A stretch of 23,317 nt of DNA from Selenomonadaceae bacterium (lineage in GTDB: Bacteria; Bacillota; Negativicutes; Selenomonadales; Selenomonadaceae), in NCBI GenBank assembly GCA_016280345.1, contig JAEEGN010000157.1:1-23317 (forward strand). The letters are read 5' to 3'. The translations under genes and the position numbers were made by a program. Position 1 is the first letter of the stretch; each line of letters starts with the position of its first letter. A model generated the notes under the pieces. It made no database searches and was not told the DNA's origin. It worked only from the letters and a program-made list of their open reading frames with translations. Shown piece after piece: positions 14,791 to 21,973 of the stretch.

Positions 14791-16779
14791 GTGGCTAAAT
14801 CAGCGATAAAGAACCGGATCGCGGTGGTCGGCGGTGGTATCTCCGGCCTCATGGCGACTTTGAAGATCTGCGAGGCCGGCGGCGAGGTCGATCTCTTTTC
14901 CTACTGCCCGCCGAAGCGCTCCCACTCCCTGTGCGCCCAAGGCGGCATGAACGCCTGCATGAACACGAAGGGCGAGGGCGATACCACCTATATCCACTTT
15001 GACGACACCGTTTACGGCGGCGATTTCCTGGCCGACCAGGTGGCAGTCAAGGGCATGTGCGAAGCGGCACCGGGCATCGTCGAAATGTTCGACCGCATGG
15101 GCGTCCCCTTCACCCGCACGGCGGAGGGCGTTCTCGACCTCCGGAACTTTGGCGGCCAGAAGAAGAAACGCACCGTCTTCGCCGGCTCGACGACGGGCCA
15201 GCAGCTCCTCTACGCCCTGGACGAGCAGGTCCGCAAATGGGAATCGAAGGGCCAGGTCCATCCCTACATCTTCTGGGAATTCATCAAGATCATCAAGAAT
15301 AAGGAAGGCGTCTGCCGCGGCATGGTGGCGCAGAACATGAACTCCATGGAGATCAAGGCCTTCCGCGAGGACGCTGTCATCCTCGCCACCGGCGGCCCCG
15401 GCCAGATCTTCGGCCTCTGCACCGCCTCCACCATCTGCAACGGTTCCGCCGTCGGCGCCGTCTACGCGCAGGGCGCCCACATCGGCAACCCTGAATTCAT
15501 CCAGATCCACCCGACGGCCATCCCCGGCACCGACAAGAACCGGCTGATGTCCGAGGCCTGCCGCGGCGAAGGCGGACGCATCTGGGTTTACAAGGACGGC
15601 AAGCCCTGGTACTTCCTGGAAGAGAAGTATCCGGATTACGGCAACCTCGTCCCGCGCGACATCGCTTCCCGCGAGATCTTCGACGTCTGCGTGAACCAGG
15701 GTCTGGGCGTCGACGGCGAGAACAAGGTCTATCTCGACCTGTCCCATATCCCCGCCGACTACCTGGAGCGCAAGCTCGGCGGCATCCTCGAGATGTACTC
15801 CGAGTTCATGGGGCAGGACCCGCGCAAAGTCCCCATGACCATCTATCCCTCCGTCCATTACTCCATGGGCGGCATCTGGGTGGACCGCAAGCACAACACC
15901 AACATCCCCGGCCTCATGGCCTCGGGCGAGTGCGATTACCAGTACCACGGCGCCAACCGCCTCGGCGCGAATTCTCTGCTGTCGGCGGCATACTCCGGCA
16001 CCATCGTCGGCCCGGTAGCCATGGAGTGGGCCACCCGCTGCAACAAGCTCCGGGAAATGGAGGAGTGGCTGAACCGCAAGGCCAAGGGTGAAACCCTGAT
16101 GCCCGCCCAGGAAAAGGCCCTGCAAAAGCCCTCGGACGAGGACCTGAATCTCTACGAGGAATCCCTGAAAGAGTCCCGTTCCCTGCGCATGACGATGCAG
16201 CCGAAGATCGAGGCCGACGGCACCTTGACCCAGCCGACGGTTGACAAGAACAGTCTCTACGCGCTTCGCCTGGAAATGGGCTCCGAACTGACCGACGCGG
16301 AGCTCGAAGCCGCCCGGCAGGAATGCGTCAAGGAATTCGAGGACATCATCCAGATGAACGGCAAGGAAAACGCCCATGAGCTGCACCAGGAGCTGGGCCG
16401 CCTGATGAACAAGTACGTCACCATCGAGCGCGTCAACAAGGACCTGGATTTCTGCTTCGGGGAGGTCAAGAAGATCCTGGCCCGCTGGAATGACATCGGC
16501 GTCACCGATCACGGCCACTGGGCCAACCAGGAAGCCATGTTCGTGCGCCAGCTTCGCAACATGATCCTCTACGCGCTGGTCATCACCAAGGCGGCGCGGA
16601 TGCGCGATGAAAGCCGGGGCGCTCACTTCAAGCGCGAATTCCCGAACCGCGATGACGAGCATTTCATGAAGATCACCATCGCCGACTACGATCCGAAGTC
16701 CGAGGAGCCTGTCATCACCTATGAGGACTTCGATCATTCGCTGATCAAGCCGCGGGCCCGGACCTACGGTTCGAAGTAA
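14791..16779 (+). CDS. sdhA: fumarate reductase/succinate dehydrogenase flavoprotein subunit
   Basis: This 662-residue catalytic subunit reduces fumarate (or oxidises succinate). The FAD dinucleotide-binding GGGISG is at 14-19, and His45 in RSHSLCAQGG is the expected covalent FAD attachment site. The active-site set is present: HPTAIPG (240-246), the catalytic Arg258 in ACRGEGG, Arg289 in VPRDIASR, His356 in HYSMGG and Arg390 in HGANRLGANS. The C-terminal helical domain continues to the end. The start is a GTG at 14791, after AAGGGGG. A very long antisense frame overlies the gene and is a codon-bias shadow. It is coupled to sdhC (18 bp) and sdhB (15 bp). Confidence 0.97.
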   Translation: MAKSAIKNRIAVVGGGISGLMATLKICEAGGEVDLFSYCPPKRSHSLCAQGGMNACMNTKGEGDTTYIHFDDTVYGGDFLADQVAVKGMCEAAPGIVEMFDRMGVPFTRTAEGVLDLRNFGGQKKKRTVFAGSTTGQQLLYALDEQVRKWESKGQVHPYIFWEFIKIIKNKEGVCRGMVAQNMNSMEIKAFREDAVILATGGPGQIFGLCTASTICNGSAVGAVYAQGAHIGNPEFIQIHPTAIPGTDKNRLMSEACRGEGGRIWVYKDGKPWYFLEEKYPDYGNLVPRDIASREIFDVCVNQGLGVDGENKVYLDLSHIPADYLERKLGGILEMYSEFMGQDPRKVPMTIYPSVHYSMGGIWVDRKHNTNIPGLMASGECDYQYHGANRLGANSLLSAAYSGTIVGPVAMEWATRCNKLREMEEWLNRKAKGETLMPAQEKALQKPSDEDLNLYEESLKESRSLRMTMQPKIEADGTLTQPTVDKNSLYALRLEMGSELTDAELEAARQECVKEFEDIIQMNGKENAHELHQELGRLMNKYVTIERVNKDLDFCFGEVKKILARWNDIGVTDHGHWANQEAMFVRQLRNMILYALVITKAARMRDESRGAHFKREFPNRDDEHFMKITIADYDPKSEEPVITYEDFDHSLIKPRARTYGSK

Positions 16780-16794
16780 GGGAGGGAAAAGAGA

Positions 16795-17547
16795 ATGGCC
16801 GAACAGAAAACTGTTACCTTTGTCATCGAGCGCCAGGACGGCCCGGATCAAAAGCCCTACACCCAGGAATTCGACGTCCCTTACAACCCGGCCCTCAACG
16901 TCGTGGCGGCTCTCATGGAGATTCAGAAAAACCCCGTTACCCGGGACGGGAAGCGGGTCGCCCCCGTCGTCTGGGAGTGCAACTGTCTGGAAAAGGTCTG
17001 CGGCGCCTGCATGATGGTCATCAACGGCAAAGCCCAGCAAGCCTGCTGCGCCCTTGTCGCCCAGCTCAAGCAGCCCGTACACCTGGCCCCGGCCCGTACC
17101 TTCCCGGTCATCCGTGACCTCCTGATCGACCGTACCGTCATGTTCGAGAGTCTCAAGCGCATCCACGGCTGGATCAACGTGGACGGTTCCTGGAAGGTCC
17201 ACGAGGCCCCGCGTCAGAATCCGTACACGGCGCAGACCGCTTACGAGATTTCCCACTGCATGACCTGCGGCTGCTGCCTCGAAGCCTGCCCGAACGTCGG
17301 CCCGCAGTCCGATTTCATCGGCCCGGCGCCGGTGGTCCAGGCGTACCTGTTCAACATCAACCCCATGGGCAATTACGACGCGCCCACCCGGCTCAACGCG
17401 CTGATGGAGAAAGGCGGCATCACCAGCTGCGGCAACAGCCAGAACTGTGTCCAGGCCTGCCCGAAGAACATCAAGCTGACCACCTACCTGGCCCAGCTCA
17501 ACCGCGACGTCAACATGCAGGCGCTGCGGAACATCTTCGACAACTGA
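16795..17547 (+). CDS. sdhB: fumarate reductase/succinate dehydrogenase iron-sulfur subunit
   Basis: This 250-residue subunit wires electrons between haem/menaquinone and FAD. The N-terminal ferredoxin domain holds the [2Fe-2S] ligands in CLEKVCGACM with a later cysteine (Cys64, 69, 72, 84). The C-terminal domain holds CMTCGCCLEACP (residues 155-166, [4Fe-4S]) and CGNSQNCVQACPKNI (212-226), the usual [3Fe-4S] region with its last CP shared between clusters. GGAGGG precedes the ATG at 16795. It is the last gene of the operon; a strong terminator begins 15 bp after its stop. Confidence 0.96.
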   Translation: MAEQKTVTFVIERQDGPDQKPYTQEFDVPYNPALNVVAALMEIQKNPVTRDGKRVAPVVWECNCLEKVCGACMMVINGKAQQACCALVAQLKQPVHLAPARTFPVIRDLLIDRTVMFESLKRIHGWINVDGSWKVHEAPRQNPYTAQTAYEISHCMTCGCCLEACPNVGPQSDFIGPAPVVQAYLFNINPMGNYDAPTRLNALMEKGGITSCGNSQNCVQACPKNIKLTTYLAQLNRDVNMQALRNIFDN

Positions 17548-17562
17548 TACCTCGGAAACGGA

Positions 17563-17603
17563 AAAACGCCGGCCGTCCCGGAATGGGGCAGCCGACGTTT
17601 TTT
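17563..17603 (+). terminator. terminator after sdhB, probably bidirectional
   Basis: AACGCCGGC (17565-17573) pairs with GCCGACGTT (17591-17599) with one mismatch, and an inner GTCCC/GGGGC stem extends it. T-runs follow on the plus strand (17598-17603) and on the minus strand (TTTTT), so it can also end the TM2-protein transcript coming from the right. Confidence 0.85.
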
Positions 17604-17655
17604 GTTGACAGGAAAGACGTCCGGCGGGAACCGCGGTGCGGCTTCGTCCGAACGG

Positions 17656-17940
17656 TTACGGCAGTATCGGACGATCGTCGGAATCCCTGAAGGTGTTGCG
17701 GAAAATCTTGAAGAGGTCGATGACCGTGCCGATGCCGAAGAACCCGCCGGTCAGGAAGAACAGCGCGCCGCCGACCCAGCGGCCCACGTAGAAGCGATGG
17801 ATGCCGGCAAAGCCGACGAAGCCCAGAAGGCAGAGGAGCAATACCGTGTCACGGCTGTACGGCGAAGGATTCGCGAAGCCGCAGGCCGGGCAGTCGGCCA
17901 CTCCGGCGGGAATCTCCCGCCCGCAATTCTTGCAGAACAT
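17656..17940 (-). CDS. small zinc-ribbon plus TM2-domain membrane protein
   Basis: This 94-residue protein has an N-terminal zinc ribbon (Cys3, Cys6, Cys17, Cys20, pattern CKNC-x10-CPAC) followed by a TM2 domain: a hydrophobic helix (about 33-46), the signature GIHRFYVGRWVGG (46-58) and a second helix ending in ID at 74-75. TM2 proteins are small double-spanning membrane proteins of mostly unknown function. The start is the ATG at 17940, eight bases after AAAGGAG; an earlier in-frame Met would place that Shine-Dalgarno inside the gene. It is a single-gene unit with its own promoter, divergent from the UbiX-like gene. Confidence 0.88.
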   Translation of the reverse strand: MFCKNCGREIPAGVADCPACGFANPSPYSRDTVLLLCLLGFVGFAGIHRFYVGRWVGGALFFLTGGFFGIGTVIDLFKIFRNTFRDSDDRPILP

Positions 17941-18017
17941 AATCGTCACTCCTTTCACGGGGGGATGATGACCGGCAGGACAGCCCGGCCGAAAAACCGC
18001 GCCGCCTGTTTTGGGGC

Positions 18018-18046
18018 ATTATACGCCAGCTCTCTGAATATTTCAT
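18018..18046 (-). promoter_or_regulatory. promoter of the TM2-protein gene
   Basis: A perfect TATAAT (18023-18018) lies 17 bases from ATGAAA (18046-18041) on the minus strand. The start would be near 18011, giving a 70-base leader. Confidence 0.65.
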
Positions 18047-18108
18047 GGTTTCCCGGCGGTTGCCGGGCGGTTTCCTGCCGGGGGGACAGGCGCCGTTCTC
18101 CCTGGCGC

Positions 18109-18137
18109 TTGCAAAAACCGCCCGGGTATGGTACATT
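18109..18137 (+). promoter_or_regulatory. promoter of the UbiX-like gene
   Basis: TTGCAA (18109-18114), 17 bases, then TACATT (18132-18137) with an upstream TGG giving an extended -10. The start would be near 18144. Confidence 0.55.
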
Positions 18138-18202
18138 GGCATGGAGAAATGATGGGAAAGGCGGCGTCCCTCGGCGGACGGAATGCCGGAAAGGATCGAA
18201 GA

Positions 18203-18766
18203 ATGCGGCTGATTGTAGGAATGTCGGGCGCCAGCGGCGCCATTCTGGGGTATGAGGCGCTGAAGGCGCTGCGGGACGTTCCCGGCTTGGAAACCCACCT
18301 CATCCTCACCGAAGGGGCGGCCCAGACGCTCCGCTATGAGACCGCGCTCCGGCCGGAGGACCTGGCGGCGCTGGCCAGCGTCGTCCATGAGAACGAAAAC
18401 CTGGCCGCCAGCATCGCCAGCGGTTCCTTCCCCACCGACGGCATGATCGTCATCCCCTGCAGCATGAAAACGCTGGCCGGCATCGTCAGCGGCTACGCCG
18501 AGAACCTGCTGCTGCGGGCGGCGGACGTCTGCCTCAAGGAAGGCCGGCGCCTGGTCCTCGTCCCCCGGGAAACACCTCTCTCCCCGCTGCACCTGCGAAA
18601 CCTGAAAGAAGCCGCCGACCTGGGCTGCCGCATCGTGCCGCCGATGATGACGTTCTACAACGGCGCCGACACGGTGGGAAAGATGATACAGTGCATCGTC
18701 GGCAAGGTGCTGTCCCAGTTCGGCCTCCCCTACGCCCCCTTCGTCCCCTGGCAAGGGAAGGACTGA
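18203..18766 (+). CDS. ubiX: UbiX/Pad1-family flavin prenyltransferase
   Basis: This 187-residue flavoprotein belongs to the family that joins dimethylallyl phosphate to FMN, making the prenyl-FMN cofactor of UbiD-type decarboxylases. Clear motifs are GMSGASGA (6-13), the phosphate/FMN-binding PCSMKTLAGIVSGYA (85-99), and PRETPLSPLHLRNL (121-134). The ATG at 18203 gives the standard MRLIVGMSGASG start, six bases after AAGGAT; upstream in-frame Met codons add an unrelated stretch. No ubiD or menaquinone gene is nearby, so the partner decarboxylase must be elsewhere. Confidence 0.92.
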   Translation: MRLIVGMSGASGAILGYEALKALRDVPGLETHLILTEGAAQTLRYETALRPEDLAALASVVHENENLAASIASGSFPTDGMIVIPCSMKTLAGIVSGYAENLLLRAADVCLKEGRRLVLVPRETPLSPLHLRNLKEAADLGCRIVPPMMTFYNGADTVGKMIQCIVGKVLSQFGLPYAPFVPWQGKD

Positions 18767-18874
18767 GCGCGGACGCATTGGACTTCTTTCCTCCCGATTC
18801 CGGCAGAAAGAAAGCGCCGTCCCCCTGTCCGAATCCATCATGAATATAAGGGCCGACGGCTTCTCCAATCACCC

Positions 18875-18917
18875 CGGCAAAAAACGGAGTAAAAAAGTTT
18901 ACTCCGTTTTTTTGCCG
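18875..18917. terminator. long near-perfect palindrome, bidirectional terminator
   Basis: The arms CGGCAAAAAACGGAGTAAA (18875-18893) and TTTACTCCG...TTTGCCG (18898-18917) pair over about 19 bp with a 4-base loop and one extra T. A-tract and T-tract flanks make it a terminator in both directions. It lies about 110 bp after ubiX and 310 bp beyond the glycosyltransferase end. Confidence 0.75.
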
Positions 18918-19098
18918 CCGTTTTTGGAGTGCGCCGGTCTCCTTATGGCAAAAAATCCTGCCGCGTCCCCTCCCGTTTTCGGGAAAAACGCATCGAGGTC
19001 TTGCCTCCGGCAACCATGACGGCACGATTGCGCTGTCACCGCCGGGGAGGTGTCCGGTGCCCCGGTCAGACGTACATCGCGCCACGGGCAGCCCGGTT

Positions 19099-19143
19099 GC
19101 CCAAAGAGCCGCCCTCCGATAAGCGAAGGGCGGCTCTTTGGGC
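19099..19143. other. 17-bp perfect inverted repeat (hairpin without U-run)
   Basis: GCCCAAAGAGCCGCCCT (19099-19115) and its exact complement (19127-19143) flank an 11-base loop. No T-run follows on either strand, so it is at best a weak terminator. It lies 80 bp past the glycosyltransferase stop. Confidence 0.6.
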
Positions 19144-19168
19144 GCTATGTCCGGCGGTTCGCGGCAAT

Positions 19169-19196
19169 AATCAGCCGCCGCCGGCGGAGGCTGATT
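19169..19196 (-). terminator. probable terminator of the ybaB-recR-bofA-glycosyltransferase operon
   Basis: AATCAGCC (19169-19176) and GGCTGATT (19189-19196) form an 8-bp stem over a further self-complementary GCCG/CGG core. On the minus strand it is followed by ATTGCC, a short T-poor tail, so efficiency is uncertain. It begins 29 bp after the glycosyltransferase stop. Confidence 0.5.
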
Positions 19197-19225
19197 TCGA
19201 CTATTCCTCCGGCGCGCGGCGCTGG

Positions 19226-20191
19226 CTACCGGCGGTTTTCGTCCGCGGCGGAGGCCCCGTCCTCCGCTGCCGTCTCCGTATGCTTCAGCACGTAGCGGGG
19301 ACGGCGCTTCGTCTCCATGTAGATACGGCCGATGTATTCGCCGAGGACGCCGATGCCGATGAGCTGGACGCCGCCCAGGAACAGGATGGAGACCAGCAGC
19401 GACGGATAACCGGGGACGGGGTTGCCGAAGAGCAGCTTGGAGACGATCATCCAGACGCCGTAGAGCAGCGCCCCCGCCGCCAGGCCCGTGCCGATATAGG
19501 TCCACATCCTGAGCGGCGCCGTGGAGAAGCTGGTGATGCCCTCCAGCGCCAGGTTCCAGAGCTTCCAGCCGTTGAACTTGCTGCTGCCGGCGACCCGGAC
19601 GGCCCGCTTGTACTCGACGATGGCGACGTTGCCGCCCACCCAGGACAGGACGCCCTTCATGAACAGGTTGCGCTCCGGCAGCTTCTTGATTTCCTCGACA
19701 ATGGCCCGGTCCAGCAGGCGAAAATCGCCCACGTTCTCCTCCAGCGGCAGATTGCTGATGCGGTTGTGGAACTTATAGAAAAGGGCCGCCGTTTGCCGCT
19801 TCAGGTAGCCGTCGTTGCTGCGGTCGGTGCGTTTCGCCAGCACCACGTCGGCGCCGGCCTGCCATTTCCCGATGAGCTGCGGAATGACCTCCACCGGGTC
19901 CTGAAGATCCACGTCAATGGGAATCACGGCGTCCCCGGTGGCGTGGCTGAGGCCCGCCATCAGCGCCGGCTCCTTGCCGAAGTTCCGCGTGAAGGACAGG
20001 GCCCGCACCAGGGGATCGCGGCCCGCCAGGGCGCAGAGAATCGGCTCGGTGCGGTCCTGGCTGCCATCGTTGACGAAGACGATCTCCACCTCGTAGGCGG
20101 CCAGCGGCCCGTAGCCCCGGACCGTCTCGTAGAAGAGAGGGATGGCGTCTTCCTCGTTGAATACCGGGACTACCAGCGATATCCGCGGCAC
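19226..20191 (-). CDS. family 2 glycosyltransferase, GtrB/DPM1-like polyprenyl-phosphate sugar transferase
   Basis: This 321-residue membrane-anchored GT-A glycosyltransferase probably loads a sugar onto undecaprenyl phosphate. It opens with ISLVVPVFNEE (4-14), has NDGSQDRT (41-48), the metal/nucleotide motif DVDLQDP (93-99) and NFGKEPALMAG (70-80). Two C-terminal membrane helices (about 230-253 and 262-284) are followed by the conserved GEYIGRIYMETKRRP (284-298). The chosen start is a GTG at 20191, four bases after a GGGGGGGAG Shine-Dalgarno; a TTG at 20239 overlapping bofA would add 16 non-conserved residues. It is last in the ybaB-recR-bofA operon. The sugar is unknown; it may act with glycan genes elsewhere. 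Confidence 0.9.
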   Translation of the reverse strand: MPRISLVVPVFNEEDAIPLFYETVRGYGPLAAYEVEIVFVNDGSQDRTEPILCALAGRDPLVRALSFTRNFGKEPALMAGLSHATGDAVIPIDVDLQDPVEVIPQLIGKWQAGADVVLAKRTDRSNDGYLKRQTAALFYKFHNRISNLPLEENVGDFRLLDRAIVEEIKKLPERNLFMKGVLSWVGGNVAIVEYKRAVRVAGSSKFNGWKLWNLALEGITSFSTAPLRMWTYIGTGLAAGALLYGVWMIVSKLLFGNPVPGYPSLLVSILFLGGVQLIGIGVLGEYIGRIYMETKRRPRYVLKHTETAAEDGASAADENRR

Positions 20192-20231
20192 GTCGCTCCC
20201 CCCCTTCCCGCTGCCCGCTGCGGCCCGGCGG

Positions 20232-20486
20232 TCAGCCAACGATGAACTTCTCCCAGACGATGATGGCGATGACGCCGGGAATCCCGAAGATGCCGGCGAA
20301 CAGGGCCTTCCAGATGGTGATGTTGAGATTGAGGCCGAAAAGGTTCACGATGAACAGCATCACCGCGCCGACGATGCTGTTGGAGACGAACTTCAGCAGC
20401 GTCTCGATGGACAGCTTGATGAGCTTGCCGAAAATGCAAACCGCCAGGAGCCCCACTGCGAAAGCCATTACGATTGTCGATTCCAT
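20232..20486 (-). CDS. bofA: BofA-family (pro-sigmaK processing inhibitor-like) membrane protein
   Basis: This 84-residue, strongly hydrophobic protein has two to three membrane segments and the family's C-terminal pattern NLFGLNLNITIWKALFAG followed by GIPGVIAIIVWE. In B. subtilis BofA holds the SpoIVFB protease inactive until sigmaK is needed. The location directly after recR matches the B. subtilis recR-yaaL-bofA order. AGGAGG lies eight bases before the ATG at 20486. The family also occurs in non-sporulating relatives, where its role is unknown, so the symbol marks family membership only. Confidence 0.85.
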   Translation of the reverse strand: MESTIVMAFAVGLLAVCIFGKLIKLSIETLLKFVSNSIVGAVMLFIVNLFGLNLNITIWKALFAGIFGIPGVIAIIVWEKFIVG

Positions 20487-20516
20487 AAGTGTTTCCTCCT
20501 GCAGAGGGCCGCGCCG

Positions 20517-21113
20517 TCAGAGCTCGACCCGGTTTTCCATGGCTTTGGCCAGCGTGATCTCGTCGGCGTATTCGAGGTCGCCGCCCACCGGCAGGCCGTG
20601 CGCGATACGGGTGACCCTGATCCCCATCGGCTTCAGCAGCCGGGCCAGGTACATCGCGGTGGCCTCCCCCTCCACGTTGGGGTTCGTGGCCATGATGATT
20701 TCCTTTACCTCGCTGTCCCGGAGCCGGGCCAGGAGCTCCCTGATCCGAAGATTTTCCGGCCCGATGCCCTCCAGCGGCGACAGCGCGCCGTGCAGCACGT
20801 GGTACACGCCATTGTAGTCATGGATGCGCTCCATCGCGGCCACGTCCTGCGGCTGCTCCACCACGCAGACCGTGGTGTGGTCCCGCTTCTCCGAAGCGCA
20901 GATGGCGCAGGGGTTGCGGTCGCTGAGGTCGAAACATGTGTTGCAGAAGCCGATTTTCTCTTTTGCTTCGAGAATGGCCTCCGCCAACGACCGCGCCCGG
21001 GCCGCGTCCATATCCAACACGTGGTAAGCCAGCCGCACGGCGGTCTTGGCGCCGATGCCCGGCAGCGCCCGGAACTGCTCAATGAGCTTTGCCAGCGGCG
21101 CGACGTGCTGCAT
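20517..21113 (-). CDS. recR: recombination mediator protein RecR
   Basis: This 198-residue RecFOR-pathway protein helps load RecA at gaps. It has the N-terminal helix-hairpin-helix ALPGIGAKTAVRLAYH (16-31), a zinc finger with CNTC and CAIC pairs (about 57-72), and a Toprim domain beginning VCVVEQPQDVAAME. It ends in the usual GGDLEYADEITLAKAMENR. Full length for the family. The ATG at 21113 lies 1 bp after the ybaB stop, so translation is coupled. ybaB-recR is a widely conserved pair. Confidence 0.97.
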   Translation of the reverse strand: MQHVAPLAKLIEQFRALPGIGAKTAVRLAYHVLDMDAARARSLAEAILEAKEKIGFCNTCFDLSDRNPCAICASEKRDHTTVCVVEQPQDVAAMERIHDYNGVYHVLHGALSPLEGIGPENLRIRELLARLRDSEVKEIIMATNPNVEGEATAMYLARLLKPMGIRVTRIAHGLPVGGDLEYADEITLAKAMENRVEL

Positions 21114-21114
21114 C

Positions 21115-21453
21115 TCAGAACATCCCCGGCGGCAGGCCGAGGCCGCTGGTGAGCTTGCCCATCTCCGACGCCGTCATATCGTCCACCTTCTTGATGGACT
21201 CGTTGACCGCGGCCATGATGAGGTCCTGGAGCATTTCGACGTCCTCCGGGTCCACGGCCGCCTTGTCAATCGTCAGCGACTGCACCACCTTTTCGCCGTT
21301 GATGACGACCTTCACCGCGCCGCCCCCGGCCGTGGCCTCCACGGTGCGCTTCTTCAGCTCGTCCTGCATCTGCTTCATCTGGGCCTGGATCTTCTGCACC
21401 TTTTTCATCATGCCGGCCATGTTGCCCATGCCGCCGCCCATTCCTCCGTACAT
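21115..21453 (-). CDS. YbaB/EbfC-family nucleoid-associated protein
   Basis: This 112-residue protein is a small dimeric DNA-binding, nucleoid-associated protein. The N-terminus is rich in Gly and Met (MYGGMGGGMGNMAGMM), followed by a coiled-coil helix KKVQKIQAQMKQMQDEL and the core motif GGGAVKVVINGEKVVQSLTID read across about 43-62. GGAGAGGAG lies upstream of the ATG at 21453; longer in-frame starts cross the promoter region. In most Firmicutes dnaX precedes ybaB. Here its place is taken by a divergent promoter region and a repeat array. Confidence 0.95.
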   Translation of the reverse strand: MYGGMGGGMGNMAGMMKKVQKIQAQMKQMQDELKKRTVEATAGGGAVKVVINGEKVVQSLTIDKAAVDPEDVEMLQDLIMAAVNESIKKVDDMTASEMGKLTSGLGLPPGMF

Positions 21454-21541
21454 TGTCCGTTCTCCTCTCCGGCGCGGTGATGCGCGCCTGTCGCTGTGAC
21501 GTTGCTGTTCTTTCCCTATAAATAGATAAAACCCAACCTTT

Positions 21542-21570
21542 AGCATAGCAAAGTCTTGCCCCGCCGTCAA
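21542..21570 (-). promoter_or_regulatory. promoter of the ybaB-recR-bofA-glycosyltransferase operon
   Basis: TTGACG (21570-21565) and TATGCT (21547-21542) are exactly 17 bases apart on the minus strand. The start would be near 21535, about 80 bases before ybaB. Confidence 0.72.
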
Positions 21571-21618
21571 TCCTCCGGGAGAGATTATCGCGCCCAAAGG
21601 TGAACAGGAGAGCGGCCT

Positions 21619-21647
21619 TAGACAAAACTACCGGAATGTGTTATGCT
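21619..21647 (+). promoter_or_regulatory. promoter reading into the 119-bp repeat array
   Basis: TAGACA (21619-21624), 17 bases, then TATGCT (21642-21647) with an upstream TGT that gives an extended -10. The start would be near 21654, some 8 bases before the first repeat. It is divergent from the ybaB promoter, about 50 bp away. Confidence 0.6.
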
Positions 21648-21661
21648 ATAAAAAGCAGTAT

Positions 21662-21961
21662 TGCATACTTAAAATCCATATTCGCCCGCGCCCTTCGGGA
21701 CTGGCTCATTAAGATTTCACAGTCGCAGTGGTGCACTAAGCCCTGCTTCGTCCTTCGGGCTTGCCGCGCTAAGTGCACTGTGCATACGTGAACTCTAAAT
21801 TCGCCTGCGCCCTTCGGCCTTGGCTCATTAAGATTTCACAGTCGCAGTGGTGCACTATGCGCCGCTTCGCCCTTCGGGCTTGCCGCGCTAAGTGCACTGT
21901 GCATACGTGAACTCTAAATTCGCCTGCGCCCTTCGGGCTTGGCTCATTAAGATTTCACAGT
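21662..21961 (+). repeat. tandem array of a 119-bp structured repeat (two full copies plus a partial third)
   Basis: Copies begin at 21662, 21781 and 21900 (each starts TGCATAC), an exact 119-bp period with no gaps. Copies 1 and 2 differ at about 13 positions, mostly in the first 40 bases. The third copy stops after 62 bases, immediately before the Shine-Dalgarno of the next gene. Each full unit contains GTGCACTAAGC-type and GCTAAGTGCAC arms that pair 10 of 11 (copy 1) around a CCTTCGGG tetraloop hairpin, plus a second CCCTTCGG hairpin. There is no credible ORF inside. It would form most of the 5' leader of the downstream gene. Confidence 0.9.
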
Positions 21962-21973
21962 AAGGAGATGATG

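Noticed and set aside
14800..17256. 818-residue open frame antisense to the flavoprotein and iron-sulfur subunit genes
   Set aside because: It mirrors the codon bias of sdhA/sdhB, has no family motif, and the plus-strand genes show intact active sites and Shine-Dalgarno sequences.
21662..21961. CRISPR array
   Set aside because: The period is 119 bp with whole-unit similarity, no variable spacers of CRISPR size and no cas genes; it is a tandem repeat.
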